A stretch of 7,506 bases of DNA from Caulobacterales bacterium (GTDB lineage Bacteria; Pseudomonadota; Alphaproteobacteria; Caulobacterales; Caulobacteraceae), in the NCBI GenBank assembly GCA_947480815.1, contig CANKEA010000054.1, forward strand, positions 1 to 7,506, in the 5' to 3' direction. A model generated the notes under the pieces. That model did not search any database. It saw only the letters and a list, made by a program, of their open reading frames with translations, and had not been told where the DNA came from. The translations under genes were made by a program, and so were the position numbers. This document shows, in pieces, positions 1 through 6,413 of the stretch; positions within the stretch are counted from its first letter, which is position 1; each line of letters starts with the position of its first letter.

Positions 1-1
1 A

Positions 2-1126
2 GAATGGGGCCACCCATCCGACAACCTTGGCGGCATCCTGATGGTTGCCGACTACCTAAACCGCAATGGCGCTGCACTGACCATGCGCGACGTGCTGACC
101 GCCATGATCAAGGCGCACGAAATTCAGGGCGTCATCGCACTAGAAAACTCCTTCAACAAGGTCGGGCTCGACCACGTTGTTCTGGTCAAGGTCGCCACCA
201 CCGCTGTTGTGGCGCAGATGCTGGGCCTGGACCGAGACCAAGTGATCAATGCCCTGTCCCTAGCCTGGGTCGACGGGCAATCGCTGCGCACCTATCGCCA
301 TGCCCCCAACACCGGCTCGCGCAAGAGCTGGGCCGCCGGGGACGCCACTAGCCGCGGGGTGCGCCTGGCCCTGATGGCGAAGGCGGGAGAGATGGGCTAC
401 CCGTCGGTGCTGTCAGCGCCCGTGTGGGGCTTTTACGACGTGCTGTTCAAGGGCAAGGCATTCAAGTTTCAGCGCGGCTATGGCTCCTACGTAATGGAAC
501 AGGTGCTGTTCAAAATCTCGTTCCCGGCCGAGTTCCACTCGCAGACCGCTGTAGAAGCGGCGGTGACCCTGCAGGGCCTGCTAAAGGCCCAGGGCAAGAG
601 CGCCGATGACATTCAAACAGTGGTCATCCGCACCCATGAGGCCGCGATCCGGATCATCGACAAACAGGGTCCGCTCAATAACCCCGCCGACCGCGATCAC
701 TGCATTCAGTATATGGTCGCTGTGCCACTCATCTTCGGGCGGCTGACGGCATCAGACTATGAGGACAAGATCGCCGCCGATCCGCGCATCGATGATCTGC
801 GAGCACGGATTTCCTGCGTCGAGGACGTGACTTTCACCGCAGACTATCACGACCCTGACAAGCGCTCGATTGCCAACGCCCTGACAGTCACCCTCCGCGA
901 TGGCACCGTCCTGCCCGAGATCGTGGTGGAATACCCCATTGGCCACAAGCGCCGCCGCGCCGACGGTATTCCGCTGCTGATCGCCAAGTTCAAGACTAAC
1001 CTGGCGCGGCGCTTCGGTGAGACGCAGCAGCAGGCAATCCTCGACGCATCTCTCGAACAGACCAAACTGGAAGCCATGCGCGTCGACGCCTATGTCGACC
1101 TCTATGTCGCCAAGGAAGCGCCATGA
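2..1126 (+). CDS. prpD: 2-methylcitrate dehydratase PrpD (5' end cut by window edge)
   Basis: PrpD dehydrates 2-methylcitrate to 2-methyl-cis-aconitate in the cytoplasmic 2-methylcitrate cycle for propionyl-CoA; it is the iron-sulfur-independent enzyme of the MmgE/PrpD family. The frame is open from base 2 and its first visible residues are EWGHPSDNLGGIL, a stretch found inside PrpD proteins, so the ATG at 41 is internal and the true start lies left of the window. 374 residues are visible; E. coli PrpD has 483 as I recall it, so roughly the first 110 are missing. Other PrpD-typical stretches are KAHEIQG, ALENSFN, LAWVDGQSLRTYRHAPNTG, KSWAAGDATSR, PVWGFYDV, ISFPAEFHSQTAVEAA, GPLNNPADRDHCIQYM, FTADYHDP and VVEYPIGH. 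The match runs along the whole visible length, which favours true PrpD over a generic MmgE/PrpD paralogue. Its TGA overlaps the prpB start, implying translational coupling. Confidence 0.95.
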   Translation, partial: EWGHPSDNLGGILMVADYLNRNGAALTMRDVLTAMIKAHEIQGVIALENSFNKVGLDHVVLVKVATTAVVAQMLGLDRDQVINALSLAWVDGQSLRTYRHAPNTGSRKSWAAGDATSRGVRLALMAKAGEMGYPSVLSAPVWGFYDVLFKGKAFKFQRGYGSYVMEQVLFKISFPAEFHSQTAVEAAVTLQGLLKAQGKSADDIQTVVIRTHEAAIRIIDKQGPLNNPADRDHCIQYMVAVPLIFGRLTASDYEDKIAADPRIDDLRARISCVEDVTFTADYHDPDKRSIANALTVTLRDGTVLPEIVVEYPIGHKRRRADGIPLLIAKFKTNLARRFGETQQQAILDASLEQTKLEAMRVDAYVDLYVAKEAP

Positions 1127-2028
1127 CCTACCTTACCGCCGCCGATCAGCCCTCAATCTCTGCAGGGCAGCGCTTCCGCGACCTGCTAAAGCGGCCCGGC
1201 ATTCTGGGCCTCCCTGGCGCGCATAACGGCCTAGCGGCCGCTCAGGCCAAACACGCGGGCTTCGACGCCATCTACCTGTCGGGTGCCGCGATGACGGCAT
1301 CAATGGGCCTACCAGACCTTGGTATCATTACCGTGGACGAGGTAACCTTCTTCATTCGCCAAGCGGCGCGATCCAGTGGGCTTCCGCTGCTCGTCGATGG
1401 CGATACAGGCTACGGCGAGGCCTTGAACGTCATGCATATGGTTCGCGCGTTCGAAGATGCCGGCGCCGGCGCGGTGCATATCGAGGATCAACTGCTGCCC
1501 AAGAAATGCGGCCACCTCAACGATAAGAAGCTGGCCGATCCGCAGGACATGGCCGCCAAGATCGCCGCCGCCCGCAAGGCGCGCCGAGACCTCGTCATCA
1601 TTGCCCGTACCGACGCCGCCGCCAGCGAAGGCATCGATGGGGCGGTGGCCCGTGCCAAGCTCTATCTGCAGGCCGGCGCCGACGCGATTTTCCCGGAAGC
1701 CCTGACCACAGAAGCCATGTTCCGGGAGTTCGCTAGCCGGGTCGATGCGCCATTGCTGGCCAACATGACCGAATTTGGCCGTACGCCATTCTTCACCGCC
1801 AGCGAGTTCGAGGCCATGGGCTTCAAGATGGTGATCTGGCCCGTCACCTCGCTGCGCGTCTCGGCCAAGGCTGTAGGCGAGCTCTATGCCGCGATCAAAC
1901 GAGACGACGGTGCGCAAAGCATGGTCGACCGCATGCAGACCCGCGCCGAACTCTACGAGACTATCGGGTACAGCGACTACGAGGCCCTCGACCAATCGAT
2001 CATCACGACGATCTTGCCAACGCTATAA
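1123..2028 (+). CDS. prpB: 2-methylisocitrate lyase (isocitrate lyase/PEP mutase superfamily)
   Basis: The likely reaction is cleavage of 2-methylisocitrate to pyruvate and succinate, the last step of the 2-methylcitrate cycle. The 301-residue length is usual for PrpB. The start ATG shares bases with the prpD stop (ATGA) and has AAGGA six bases upstream. Visible motifs in order: PGAHNGLAA (31-39); SGAAMTAS and GLPDLG (53-67), the substrate-binding start of the TIM barrel; the metal-binding stretch DGDTGYG (92-98); IEDQ (120-123); and the lyase signature KKCGH (127-131), with Cys129 as the expected catalytic acid. IARTDA and GADAIFPE follow. DGDTGYG differs from the DADIGFG-type sequence I recall for enterobacterial PrpB, so an oxaloacetate decarboxylase or another lyase of the superfamily is the main alternative. 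The KKCGH motif and the overlap with prpD argue for PrpB. Confidence 0.87.
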   Translation: MTYLTAADQPSISAGQRFRDLLKRPGILGLPGAHNGLAAAQAKHAGFDAIYLSGAAMTASMGLPDLGIITVDEVTFFIRQAARSSGLPLLVDGDTGYGEALNVMHMVRAFEDAGAGAVHIEDQLLPKKCGHLNDKKLADPQDMAAKIAAARKARRDLVIIARTDAAASEGIDGAVARAKLYLQAGADAIFPEALTTEAMFREFASRVDAPLLANMTEFGRTPFFTASEFEAMGFKMVIWPVTSLRVSAKAVGELYAAIKRDDGAQSMVDRMQTRAELYETIGYSDYEALDQSIITTILPTL

Positions 2029-2065
2029 AGCGCTTGCGCGCGCTCTCGGTGATCAATCCTGGCCA

Positions 2066-2090
2066 CGGTCGGGGCGACCCGCCCTGACCG
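2066..2090. terminator. Stem-loop between convergent operons, possible two-way terminator
   Basis: An 11-pair stem with one G-T wobble (2071/2085) joins 2066-2076 to 2080-2090 around a three-base loop (ACC). It begins 37 bases after the prpB stop and ends one base before the stop of the convergent ACAD gene (2092-2094). Neither strand has a clear T-run after it, so classical intrinsic termination is not certain. Its position between two converging transcripts makes a terminator or transcript-end stabiliser the simplest reading. A second, weaker dyad (AGCGC at 2029-2033, GCGCT at 2040-2044) lies just after prpB. Confidence 0.55.
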
Positions 2091-2091
2091 C

Positions 2092-3267
2092 CTAGTGTTT
2101 CACCGCAAGGTGTGTGCGCTTGAGGCGCTTTGCAATCGACCAGCGGTGCACTTCCGAAGGGCCGTCGTATATTCGGAACGCGCGGAGATCGCGGAAGATC
2201 TGTTGCACCTGCGTGTCTCCGGTGACGCCCATGCCGCCGAGCACCTGGACCGCGCGATCCGCAATCCGGAAATAGGCTTCCGAGCAGATGACCTTGGCCA
2301 TCGAGGTTTCATGCATGCCGCCCTCGCCCTGGTCGAGCACCCAGGCGGCCTGGTCTGTGGCCAATCGAGACACATGGAGGTCCATCACATTGTCAGCGAG
2401 CGGGAAGCCGACGCCCTCATGGTCGACGATCAGCTTTCCGAACGCCGTGCGGTGGCAAGCATAGTCCAAGGCGATGTCATGGGCGCGCCGCGCCGCGCCC
2501 CACCACCGCATGCAATGCGTCAGGCGGGCGGGGGCCAGGCGCACTTGAGCATAGTCGAAGCCCTTGCCGACCTCGCCCAGAATCTGGTCGGCGGGCACAC
2601 GCACATCGTTCAGCACCATCACCGAGTGACCGCCCGGCATGGTTCGGTCGATCGTATCCAGCACCCGCTCCACCGTAATGCCCTGATGGGGTAACTCGAC
2701 CAGGAACATGGTCGCGGCCTCGCCAGTTCGCGCCATGATGATGCCCACGCCCGCGCCCAGCGCCCCGGTGATCAGCCATTTACGGCCGTTGATGACCCAA
2801 TGGTTTCCATCCAGCACGGCCGTCGTCTGCAACATGCTGGGATCTGAGCCGGAACCCCCTTCCGGTTCGGTCATGAAGAAGGCCGAGCGGGCCTCGCCGG
2901 TGACCATGCGCGCTAGGAACCGTTGCTTCTGCTCGTGCGACGCGACCTTCGCCAACATGTGCATATTGCCCTCGTCGGGCGCAGCGATATTCAGGGCCAA
3001 GCCGCCCAGTAGAGAATAGCCGGCGGCACGGAAGACGGTGGCCTGCTCCCGGTGGGTCAGGCCATAGCCGCCCCATTCTTCCGGCAGGTGCGGCGCCAAC
3101 AGGCCCGCCGCCTTGGCCTTGGCTTGCAGCTCGACGCGCAAGGCGTCTGTGGGGCCGTGCTGCTCGATGCGTGGATCGTTCTCATAGGGAATGACGACAT
3201 CACGGATGAACGCGGTCGTGCGGGCTTCAAGCGCGATCTCGCGCTCGGTTCGGGTGAACTCGGTCAT
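2092..3267 (-). CDS. Acyl-CoA dehydrogenase family flavoprotein, ACAD10/ACAD11-like
   Basis: A 391-residue cytoplasmic FAD enzyme of the acyl-CoA dehydrogenase fold. The N-terminal helical domain contains PEEWGGYGL (62-70) and APDEGNMHML (96-105), the latter resembling the APDxGNM stretch I recall from ACAD11. The FAD-contact motif FFMTEPEGGSGSDP spans 130-143, followed by the middle beta domain with INGRKWLITGA and a C-terminal domain with QVLGGMGVTGDT. The motif YDGPSEVH (367-374) carries Asp368 where classical enzymes have the base Glu of YEGT. The frame stays open 207 bases further upstream, but that stretch lies in the preceding kinase gene. The ATG at 3267 is preceded by GAGGGG five bases away and sits 19 bases after the kinase stop, so it is the start chosen. 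Paired with an APH kinase, it probably acts on a phosphorylated 4-hydroxyacyl-CoA, or on a branched or aromatic acyl-CoA; the substrate is not known. Confidence 0.9.
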   Translation of the reverse strand: MTEFTRTEREIALEARTTAFIRDVVIPYENDPRIEQHGPTDALRVELQAKAKAAGLLAPHLPEEWGGYGLTHREQATVFRAAGYSLLGGLALNIAAPDEGNMHMLAKVASHEQKQRFLARMVTGEARSAFFMTEPEGGSGSDPSMLQTTAVLDGNHWVINGRKWLITGALGAGVGIIMARTGEAATMFLVELPHQGITVERVLDTIDRTMPGGHSVMVLNDVRVPADQILGEVGKGFDYAQVRLAPARLTHCMRWWGAARRAHDIALDYACHRTAFGKLIVDHEGVGFPLADNVMDLHVSRLATDQAAWVLDQGEGGMHETSMAKVICSEAYFRIADRAVQVLGGMGVTGDTQVQQIFRDLRAFRIYDGPSEVHRWSIAKRLKRTHLAVKH

Positions 3268-3286
3268 CTTGTCCCCTCTCTTCGTC

Positions 3287-4363
3287 TCAAACGCCGGCCG
3301 ACTTGGCAAAGGCCCAGGCGGCTCGCCCCGCGGCACCCGCTCGGGCACCATAGTCAGAGGCCTGGCTGCTCGCCGCCGTACCGTCGCGCACCCGTCCGGC
3401 AATACCCTGGAAAATCGCGGCCAGGCGGAACAGATTATAGGCGAAATACCAGTCGAGATTGGGCAGATCGGCACGCCCGGTCAGGCGGCAATATTCACGC
3501 GCCATCTCTTCGATGGACGGTATCCCCAGCGCCGCCGCATCGAGATGGCCAAAGGCGGCGCGCCCGGCACCGGCACCTTCCGGCGCAACCCAGTTCGTCA
3601 GGAAGTAGGTTATGTCGGCCAGCGGGCTACCGAGCGTCGATAACTCCCAATCCAGCACCGCCAGAACGCGGGGCTGATCGGCATGCAGGACCATGTTGTC
3701 GAGGCGGAAGTCACCGTGAACGATTGAGGTCTGGTCATCTTGCGGCAGGGTACGCGGAAGCCATGCGATCAGGGCGTCCATCTCCGGGATCGAGACGGTT
3801 TTCGATGCCTCGTACTGGCGGGTCCAGCGATCAACCTGGCGGGCGAAATAGTTTCCGGGTCGGCCATAGTCGCCAAGGCCGATGGCGGCATAGTCGAGGC
3901 TATGCAACTGCGCCAAGGTTGCCACTTGCGCCATATAGATCGCGCGCCGCTGATCAGGCGTGTGGTTCGGCAGAGCACCATCCCACAAGATACGGCCATC
4001 GACCTTGGCCATGATGTAGAACATCGACCCAATGACGGTGTCGTCCGTGCAGAGTGCATAGGGCCGGGCAACGGGGAACTCCTCCGCGTGCAGGGCGCTG
4101 ATCACTTTAAACTCGCGGTCGACCGCGTGGGCGGAAGGTAAAAGCACGCCGGGTGGCTTGCGGCGCAGCACATAGACCGCGCCAGGGGTGGTCAGCTGAT
4201 AGGTTGGGTTGGATTGCCCGCCCTTGAACTGAGCCATCGTCATCGGGCCGTCGAAGCCCTCGACATTCTGCCGCATCCAGGCCGACAGTCTGGCCTCGTC
4301 CAGAGTGAAACGGGCCTCGACGGGCTTTACGCCAGCAAAAACGTCGATCTCCGGCAGGGTCAT
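3287..4363 (-). CDS. APH-fold phosphotransferase (ACAD10/11 N-domain or LvaA-like kinase)
   Basis: A 358-residue cytoplasmic small-molecule kinase of the aminoglycoside phosphotransferase family, in the subgroup that accompanies acyl-CoA dehydrogenases. The N-lobe has GGQSNPTY (48-55), the nucleotide-binding loop, and VLRRKPPG (65-72), whose lysine or arginine residues would contact ATP. The C-lobe carries the catalytic HGDFRLDN (216-223; Asp218 the expected base, Asn223 a metal ligand) and the metal-binding DWE (238-240), then LGSPLADI. In this family the phosphate goes to the hydroxyl of a hydroxyacyl-CoA, as shown for LvaA on 4-hydroxyvaleryl-CoA; antibiotic resistance is unlikely here. 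The start ATG overlaps the upstream SDR stop by four bases (ATGA), so translation is probably coupled, and the ACAD gene follows 19 bases after its stop. The exact substrate is inference. Confidence 0.88.
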   Translation of the reverse strand: MTLPEIDVFAGVKPVEARFTLDEARLSAWMRQNVEGFDGPMTMAQFKGGQSNPTYQLTTPGAVYVLRRKPPGVLLPSAHAVDREFKVISALHAEEFPVARPYALCTDDTVIGSMFYIMAKVDGRILWDGALPNHTPDQRRAIYMAQVATLAQLHSLDYAAIGLGDYGRPGNYFARQVDRWTRQYEASKTVSIPEMDALIAWLPRTLPQDDQTSIVHGDFRLDNMVLHADQPRVLAVLDWELSTLGSPLADITYFLTNWVAPEGAGAGRAAFGHLDAAALGIPSIEEMAREYCRLTGRADLPNLDWYFAYNLFRLAAIFQGIAGRVRDGTAASSQASDYGARAGAAGRAAWAFAKSAGV

Positions 4364-5130
4364 CCGGTCTGGCCGTCGTCGATCGTGAAGACCGATCCCG
4401 TGACCGCGCGCGAGGCATCCGAAGACAGGAACACGACCATCTCGTCGAGATCCTCCTCGCGCATCAGGCGTTTCCTGGGAAACCGGGAAATCTGACGTTT
4501 GCCGGGCTCACTCTCAAACCAATCGCTGTTGATCTCGGTCTCAATAAAGCCTGGGCAGAGGACATTAACGTTGATGCCCCGCGTTAGCCATTCGCGCGCA
4601 AGGGCCCGCCCCATCATCAGCACCCCGGCCTTGGAGGCGCAGTAGGGCACCAGGCCTGGCAAAGGTTGGGTGGCGGCGATCGAGGCGACAAGCAGCACAC
4701 GCCCCCTGCCCGTCTCCGCACAGCCGCCCGCCAGCATCCGCTTGCCTGCCGCCCGCGCCGTGAGAAACGCGCCGCGCAGGTTCACCGACATAACCCGGTC
4801 AAACGCTTCTATCGAAAGATCGACGGCCGCGCCGCCCTCGGAAATTCCGGCGTTCGCGATCACGCTATCAGTGGGTCCCAAGGCAGACTGCGCCGCGTCG
4901 AAGCCGGCCTCGACGGAGGCTTCGGAGGTGACGTCCATCGCAATGGCGACAGCCTGACCGCCGGCTTCAACAATTTCCTGTGTCAGGGCTGTCAGACGAT
5001 CGGTACGCCGAGCGGCGAGAGCGACCTTCGCACCCGCCTGCGCGCAGATGCGGGCGAAACGCCGGCCAAGCCCGGATGAAGCGCCGGTGACCAGGATCGT
5101 TCTGCCAGCAAGTGCGAGAGAATTAGACAA
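4360..5130 (-). CDS. Short-chain dehydrogenase/reductase (SDR), classical type
   Basis: A 256-residue NAD(P)-dependent oxidoreductase and first gene of the leftward operon. It has the complete classical SDR set: TGASSGLG (15-22) for the dinucleotide, Asn93-Ala-Gly, Asn117, Ser150, and Tyr163-x-x-x-Lys167 as the catalytic tetrad, with PGFIETE and a C-terminal VTGSVFTIDDGQ. Arg41-Arg42 after the second strand suggest NADP(H), though this is only a tendency. The start is TTG at 5130: in-frame TGA lies eight codons upstream and no ATG or GTG fits between, while GAAGGG sits seven bases before the TTG. In context it may reduce a 4-keto acyl-CoA to the 4-hydroxy form or oxidise a later 3-hydroxyacyl-CoA, as LvaD-like SDRs do; sequence alone does not tell which. 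Confidence 0.92.
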   Translation of the reverse strand: MSNSLALAGRTILVTGASSGLGRRFARICAQAGAKVALAARRTDRLTALTQEIVEAGGQAVAIAMDVTSEASVEAGFDAAQSALGPTDSVIANAGISEGGAAVDLSIEAFDRVMSVNLRGAFLTARAAGKRMLAGGCAETGRGRVLLVASIAATQPLPGLVPYCASKAGVLMMGRALAREWLTRGINVNVLCPGFIETEINSDWFESEPGKRQISRFPRKRLMREEDLDEMVVFLSSDASRAVTGSVFTIDDGQTG

Positions 5131-5137
5131 TGGCCAG

Positions 5138-5143
5138 CCCTTC
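5138..5143 (-). promoter_or_regulatory. Ribosome binding site supporting the TTG start of the SDR gene
   Basis: The minus strand reads GAAGGG seven bases before the TTG at 5130. No ATG or GTG is available in frame before the upstream stop, so this site decides the start. The adjoining palindrome at 5147-5162 could restrict access to it if it folds in the mRNA. Confidence 0.6.
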
Positions 5144-5146
5144 GAT

Positions 5147-5162
5147 GTCGGTCAGGACCGAC
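5147..5162. promoter_or_regulatory. 16-base palindrome next to the SDR ribosome site
   Basis: GTCGGTC and GACCGAC form a perfect seven-base inverted repeat around two central bases (AG). It ends three bases upstream of the GAAGGG ribosome site of the leftward operon. As DNA it is a possible regulator operator. As RNA it would give a six-pair stem with a CAGG loop right before the ribosome site. I cannot tell which, and no regulator gene is in the window. Confidence 0.45.
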
Positions 5163-5200
5163 GGTTCCAGAATACGTCCCAGCAAAGCACGCCCACGCAG

Positions 5201-5233
5201 CAGAGCTTCAAACCTGCTCTGTTTATAGCAGAG
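5201..5233. promoter_or_regulatory. Overlapping CAGAG/CTCTG dyads, possible operator
   Basis: Three half-sites alternate in orientation: CAGAGC (5201-5206), GCTCTG (5216-5221) and CAGAG (5229-5233). The first two make a perfect six-base inverted repeat with a nine-base spacer, and the second and third make a five-base one with a seven-base spacer. The group abuts the downstream edge of the proposed minus-strand -10 element, where a repressor could block transcription of the SDR-kinase-ACAD operon. The direct repeat GTTTAT at 5221 and 5233 adds to the arrangement. Confidence 0.4.
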
Positions 5234-5262
5234 TTTATTTGCACCAGGACGCAAGTTCACAA
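5234..5262 (-). promoter_or_regulatory. Candidate promoter of the SDR-kinase-ACAD operon
   Basis: On the minus strand TTGTGA (5262-5257) and AATAAA (5239-5234) are separated by 17 bases; each matches four of six positions of the sigma-70 consensus. It would leave a leader of about 100 bases before the TTG start. The match is modest, and it rests partly on its location in the AT-richer part of the control region. Confidence 0.35.
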
Positions 5263-5325
5263 GTCTAGAAACCACTTGGCCGATCACAACAGATGGCTGT
5301 CAGGCCGCGAGGACAAATTGGCCCT

Positions 5326-5345
5326 TGTCTGAAACGTTGCAGACA
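5326..5345. promoter_or_regulatory. Near-perfect 20-base palindrome in the divergent control region
   Basis: TGTCTGAAACGTTGCAGACA pairs with its own reverse complement at nine of ten positions; only 5332/5339 mismatch. The centre is AACGTT. It lies 40 bases before the ATG at 5386 and just upstream of TATAGA (5351-5356), a possible -10 for the rightward gene, so a bound regulator would overlap the -35 region. A CG-centred palindrome is compatible with LacI- or TetR-type regulators, but the family cannot be assigned from the site alone. Confidence 0.5.
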
Positions 5346-5385
5346 GTGCCTATAGACCGCTGAAAACAATAACCCGGGAAACGTC

Positions 5386-6309
5386 ATGAAAGACTGGAAG
5401 CGCGTCCTGCTGGGCGGTGGTGCTTTGGCGGTGGTGTTGGCGGGAGTGGTCTTGGCGGAAGGGAACGGCTTGGGTCCGCATGAAACCTCCCCGCCCAATC
5501 GTTGGGGTTACGGGTATCCGCACAATCTTGACGCCGAGATCTCCGCGCCCCTGGTGCACCGGATCCGCTACAAGGACGACCACGCTTGGCTGATGGAAGT
5601 GTCCAACCCGCCGGGCTTTGTGATGGAACAGCACGGTCACCCCTATCCGTCGGTGTTCGCCCGCGATTCCGCCGGACCTCCTGCCGGCGGCAACCTGTCG
5701 GCCGGTGCGCGCTACCTCGATCCAGATAGCCCCAAGAACGGCCAGAACTGGCGCGATGGGCCGGGGCCTGGCGGGGCACAGTATCCGCAATGCACCTCGG
5801 CCGACCCGCAGGCGCCGCACAACCCCTCAAACCAGGGCGAATGGCCGCTGCACTTCTTCCGGATCGAGTTCCTGCGGGTGGATCAGGACGACACCAACGC
5901 CATGCGGCACCGGTATGGCAAGGTCGCGGCCGTCAAGAAACTCTATGAGACCGATGAGATGCGGTTCGTGGAGGTCACTGTGCCCGTCGGCCAGACCCTA
6001 CCGGCACACACAGAGGCCTACCCCTCAGTTCTCGCCTTCGACAGCGTCGACTCTTTTAACGCCCTCGCCACCCTATCGGGCCCTAGCGCAGGCAAGTCCG
6101 ATCCGCCGCTGGGTCAGATCGCGCCGCGCTGCTTGACCACCCCTGCGGGGACGACACCGGCCATCGTCAACCGCGGTGAGCTGCCGATCCATTTCTACAG
6201 GTTCGACTTCAAGCGCGTCGGCAAGAACGGCGAAGGCGAAGCCATCAAGGACAATTGGCGCAAGTGGTACCCCTACATGCTGGAAATGAAGGGCGTGAAG
6301 CCGCAATAG
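5386..6309 (+). CDS. Exported protein of unknown function with duplicated cupin-like unit
   Basis: I do not recognise a named family. The 307-residue product starts with MKDWKR, a hydrophobic stretch (7-24, rich in Leu, Ala, Val, Gly) and a possible signal peptidase site after Ala24, so it is probably secreted to the periplasm; a membrane anchor is the alternative. The mature part has two similar halves. Repeat one contains MEVSNPPGFVMEQHGHPYPSV (70-90), Cys136 and GEWPLHFFR (151-159); repeat two contains VEVTVPVGQTLPAHTEAYPSV (195-215), Cys249 and GELPIHFYR (264-272). Short beta-like segments and the QHGHPYPSV/AHTEAYPSV loops suggest cupin-type barrels, possibly metal-binding, with repeat one richer in histidine. 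The start has only a weak upstream GGGAA. The gene is divergent from the SDR operon and shares its palindrome-rich control region. Confidence is high that it is a gene and low on any function. Confidence 0.85.
   Translation: MKDWKRVLLGGGALAVVLAGVVLAEGNGLGPHETSPPNRWGYGYPHNLDAEISAPLVHRIRYKDDHAWLMEVSNPPGFVMEQHGHPYPSVFARDSAGPPAGGNLSAGARYLDPDSPKNGQNWRDGPGPGGAQYPQCTSADPQAPHNPSNQGEWPLHFFRIEFLRVDQDDTNAMRHRYGKVAAVKKLYETDEMRFVEVTVPVGQTLPAHTEAYPSVLAFDSVDSFNALATLSGPSAGKSDPPLGQIAPRCLTTPAGTTPAIVNRGELPIHFYRFDFKRVGKNGEGEAIKDNWRKWYPYMLEMKGVKPQ
5551..6222 (+). repeat. Diverged internal duplication within the exported protein gene
   Basis: Residues of about 56-166 and 181-279 align. His83, Tyr87-Pro-Ser-Val, Glu71 and Asp94 match His208, Tyr212-Pro-Ser-Val, Glu196 and Asp219 at an offset of 125. 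Cys136, Gly151-Glu, His156 and Arg164-Val match Cys249, Gly264-Glu, His269 and Arg277-Val at an offset of 113, so repeat one carries a 12-residue longer Gly/Pro-rich middle. The similarity is in the protein; the DNA copies have diverged, which indicates an old duplication. Confidence 0.75.
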
Positions 6310-6413
6310 GCGGCCCACACGCCCTACCTGCCCAAGCGGTTAGCAAGCTCAGGCGGGGCCCGGTGCCACGAACAACGCGCGATCAAGCGAACATGGAGGC
6401 CAAGCGCAACGGC

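Noticed and set aside
41..1126. ATG at 41 as the start of prpD
   Set aside because: The frame is open to base 2 and the residues before the ATG belong to a conserved internal PrpD stretch.
1309..1995. 228-codon open frame on the minus strand
   Set aside because: It lies entirely antisense to prpB, whose protein motifs are unambiguous; such openings are common opposite GC-rich genes.
2095..2694. 199-codon + strand open frame, and the other + strand frames across 2700-5080
   Set aside because: They mirror the ACAD, kinase and SDR genes on the opposite strand and show no protein family features.
3268..3474. N-terminal extension of the ACAD frame by 69 codons, up to an ATG at 3474
   Set aside because: The extension overlaps the kinase gene's 3' end, its peptide is Arg/Pro-rich and unlike an ACAD, and the ATG at 3267 has a good ribosome site.
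3287..4363. Reading the APH-fold kinase as an aminoglycoside resistance gene
   Set aside because: It is coupled to an SDR and an ACAD and resembles the ACAD-associated kinase group, which acts on hydroxyacyl-CoA type substrates.
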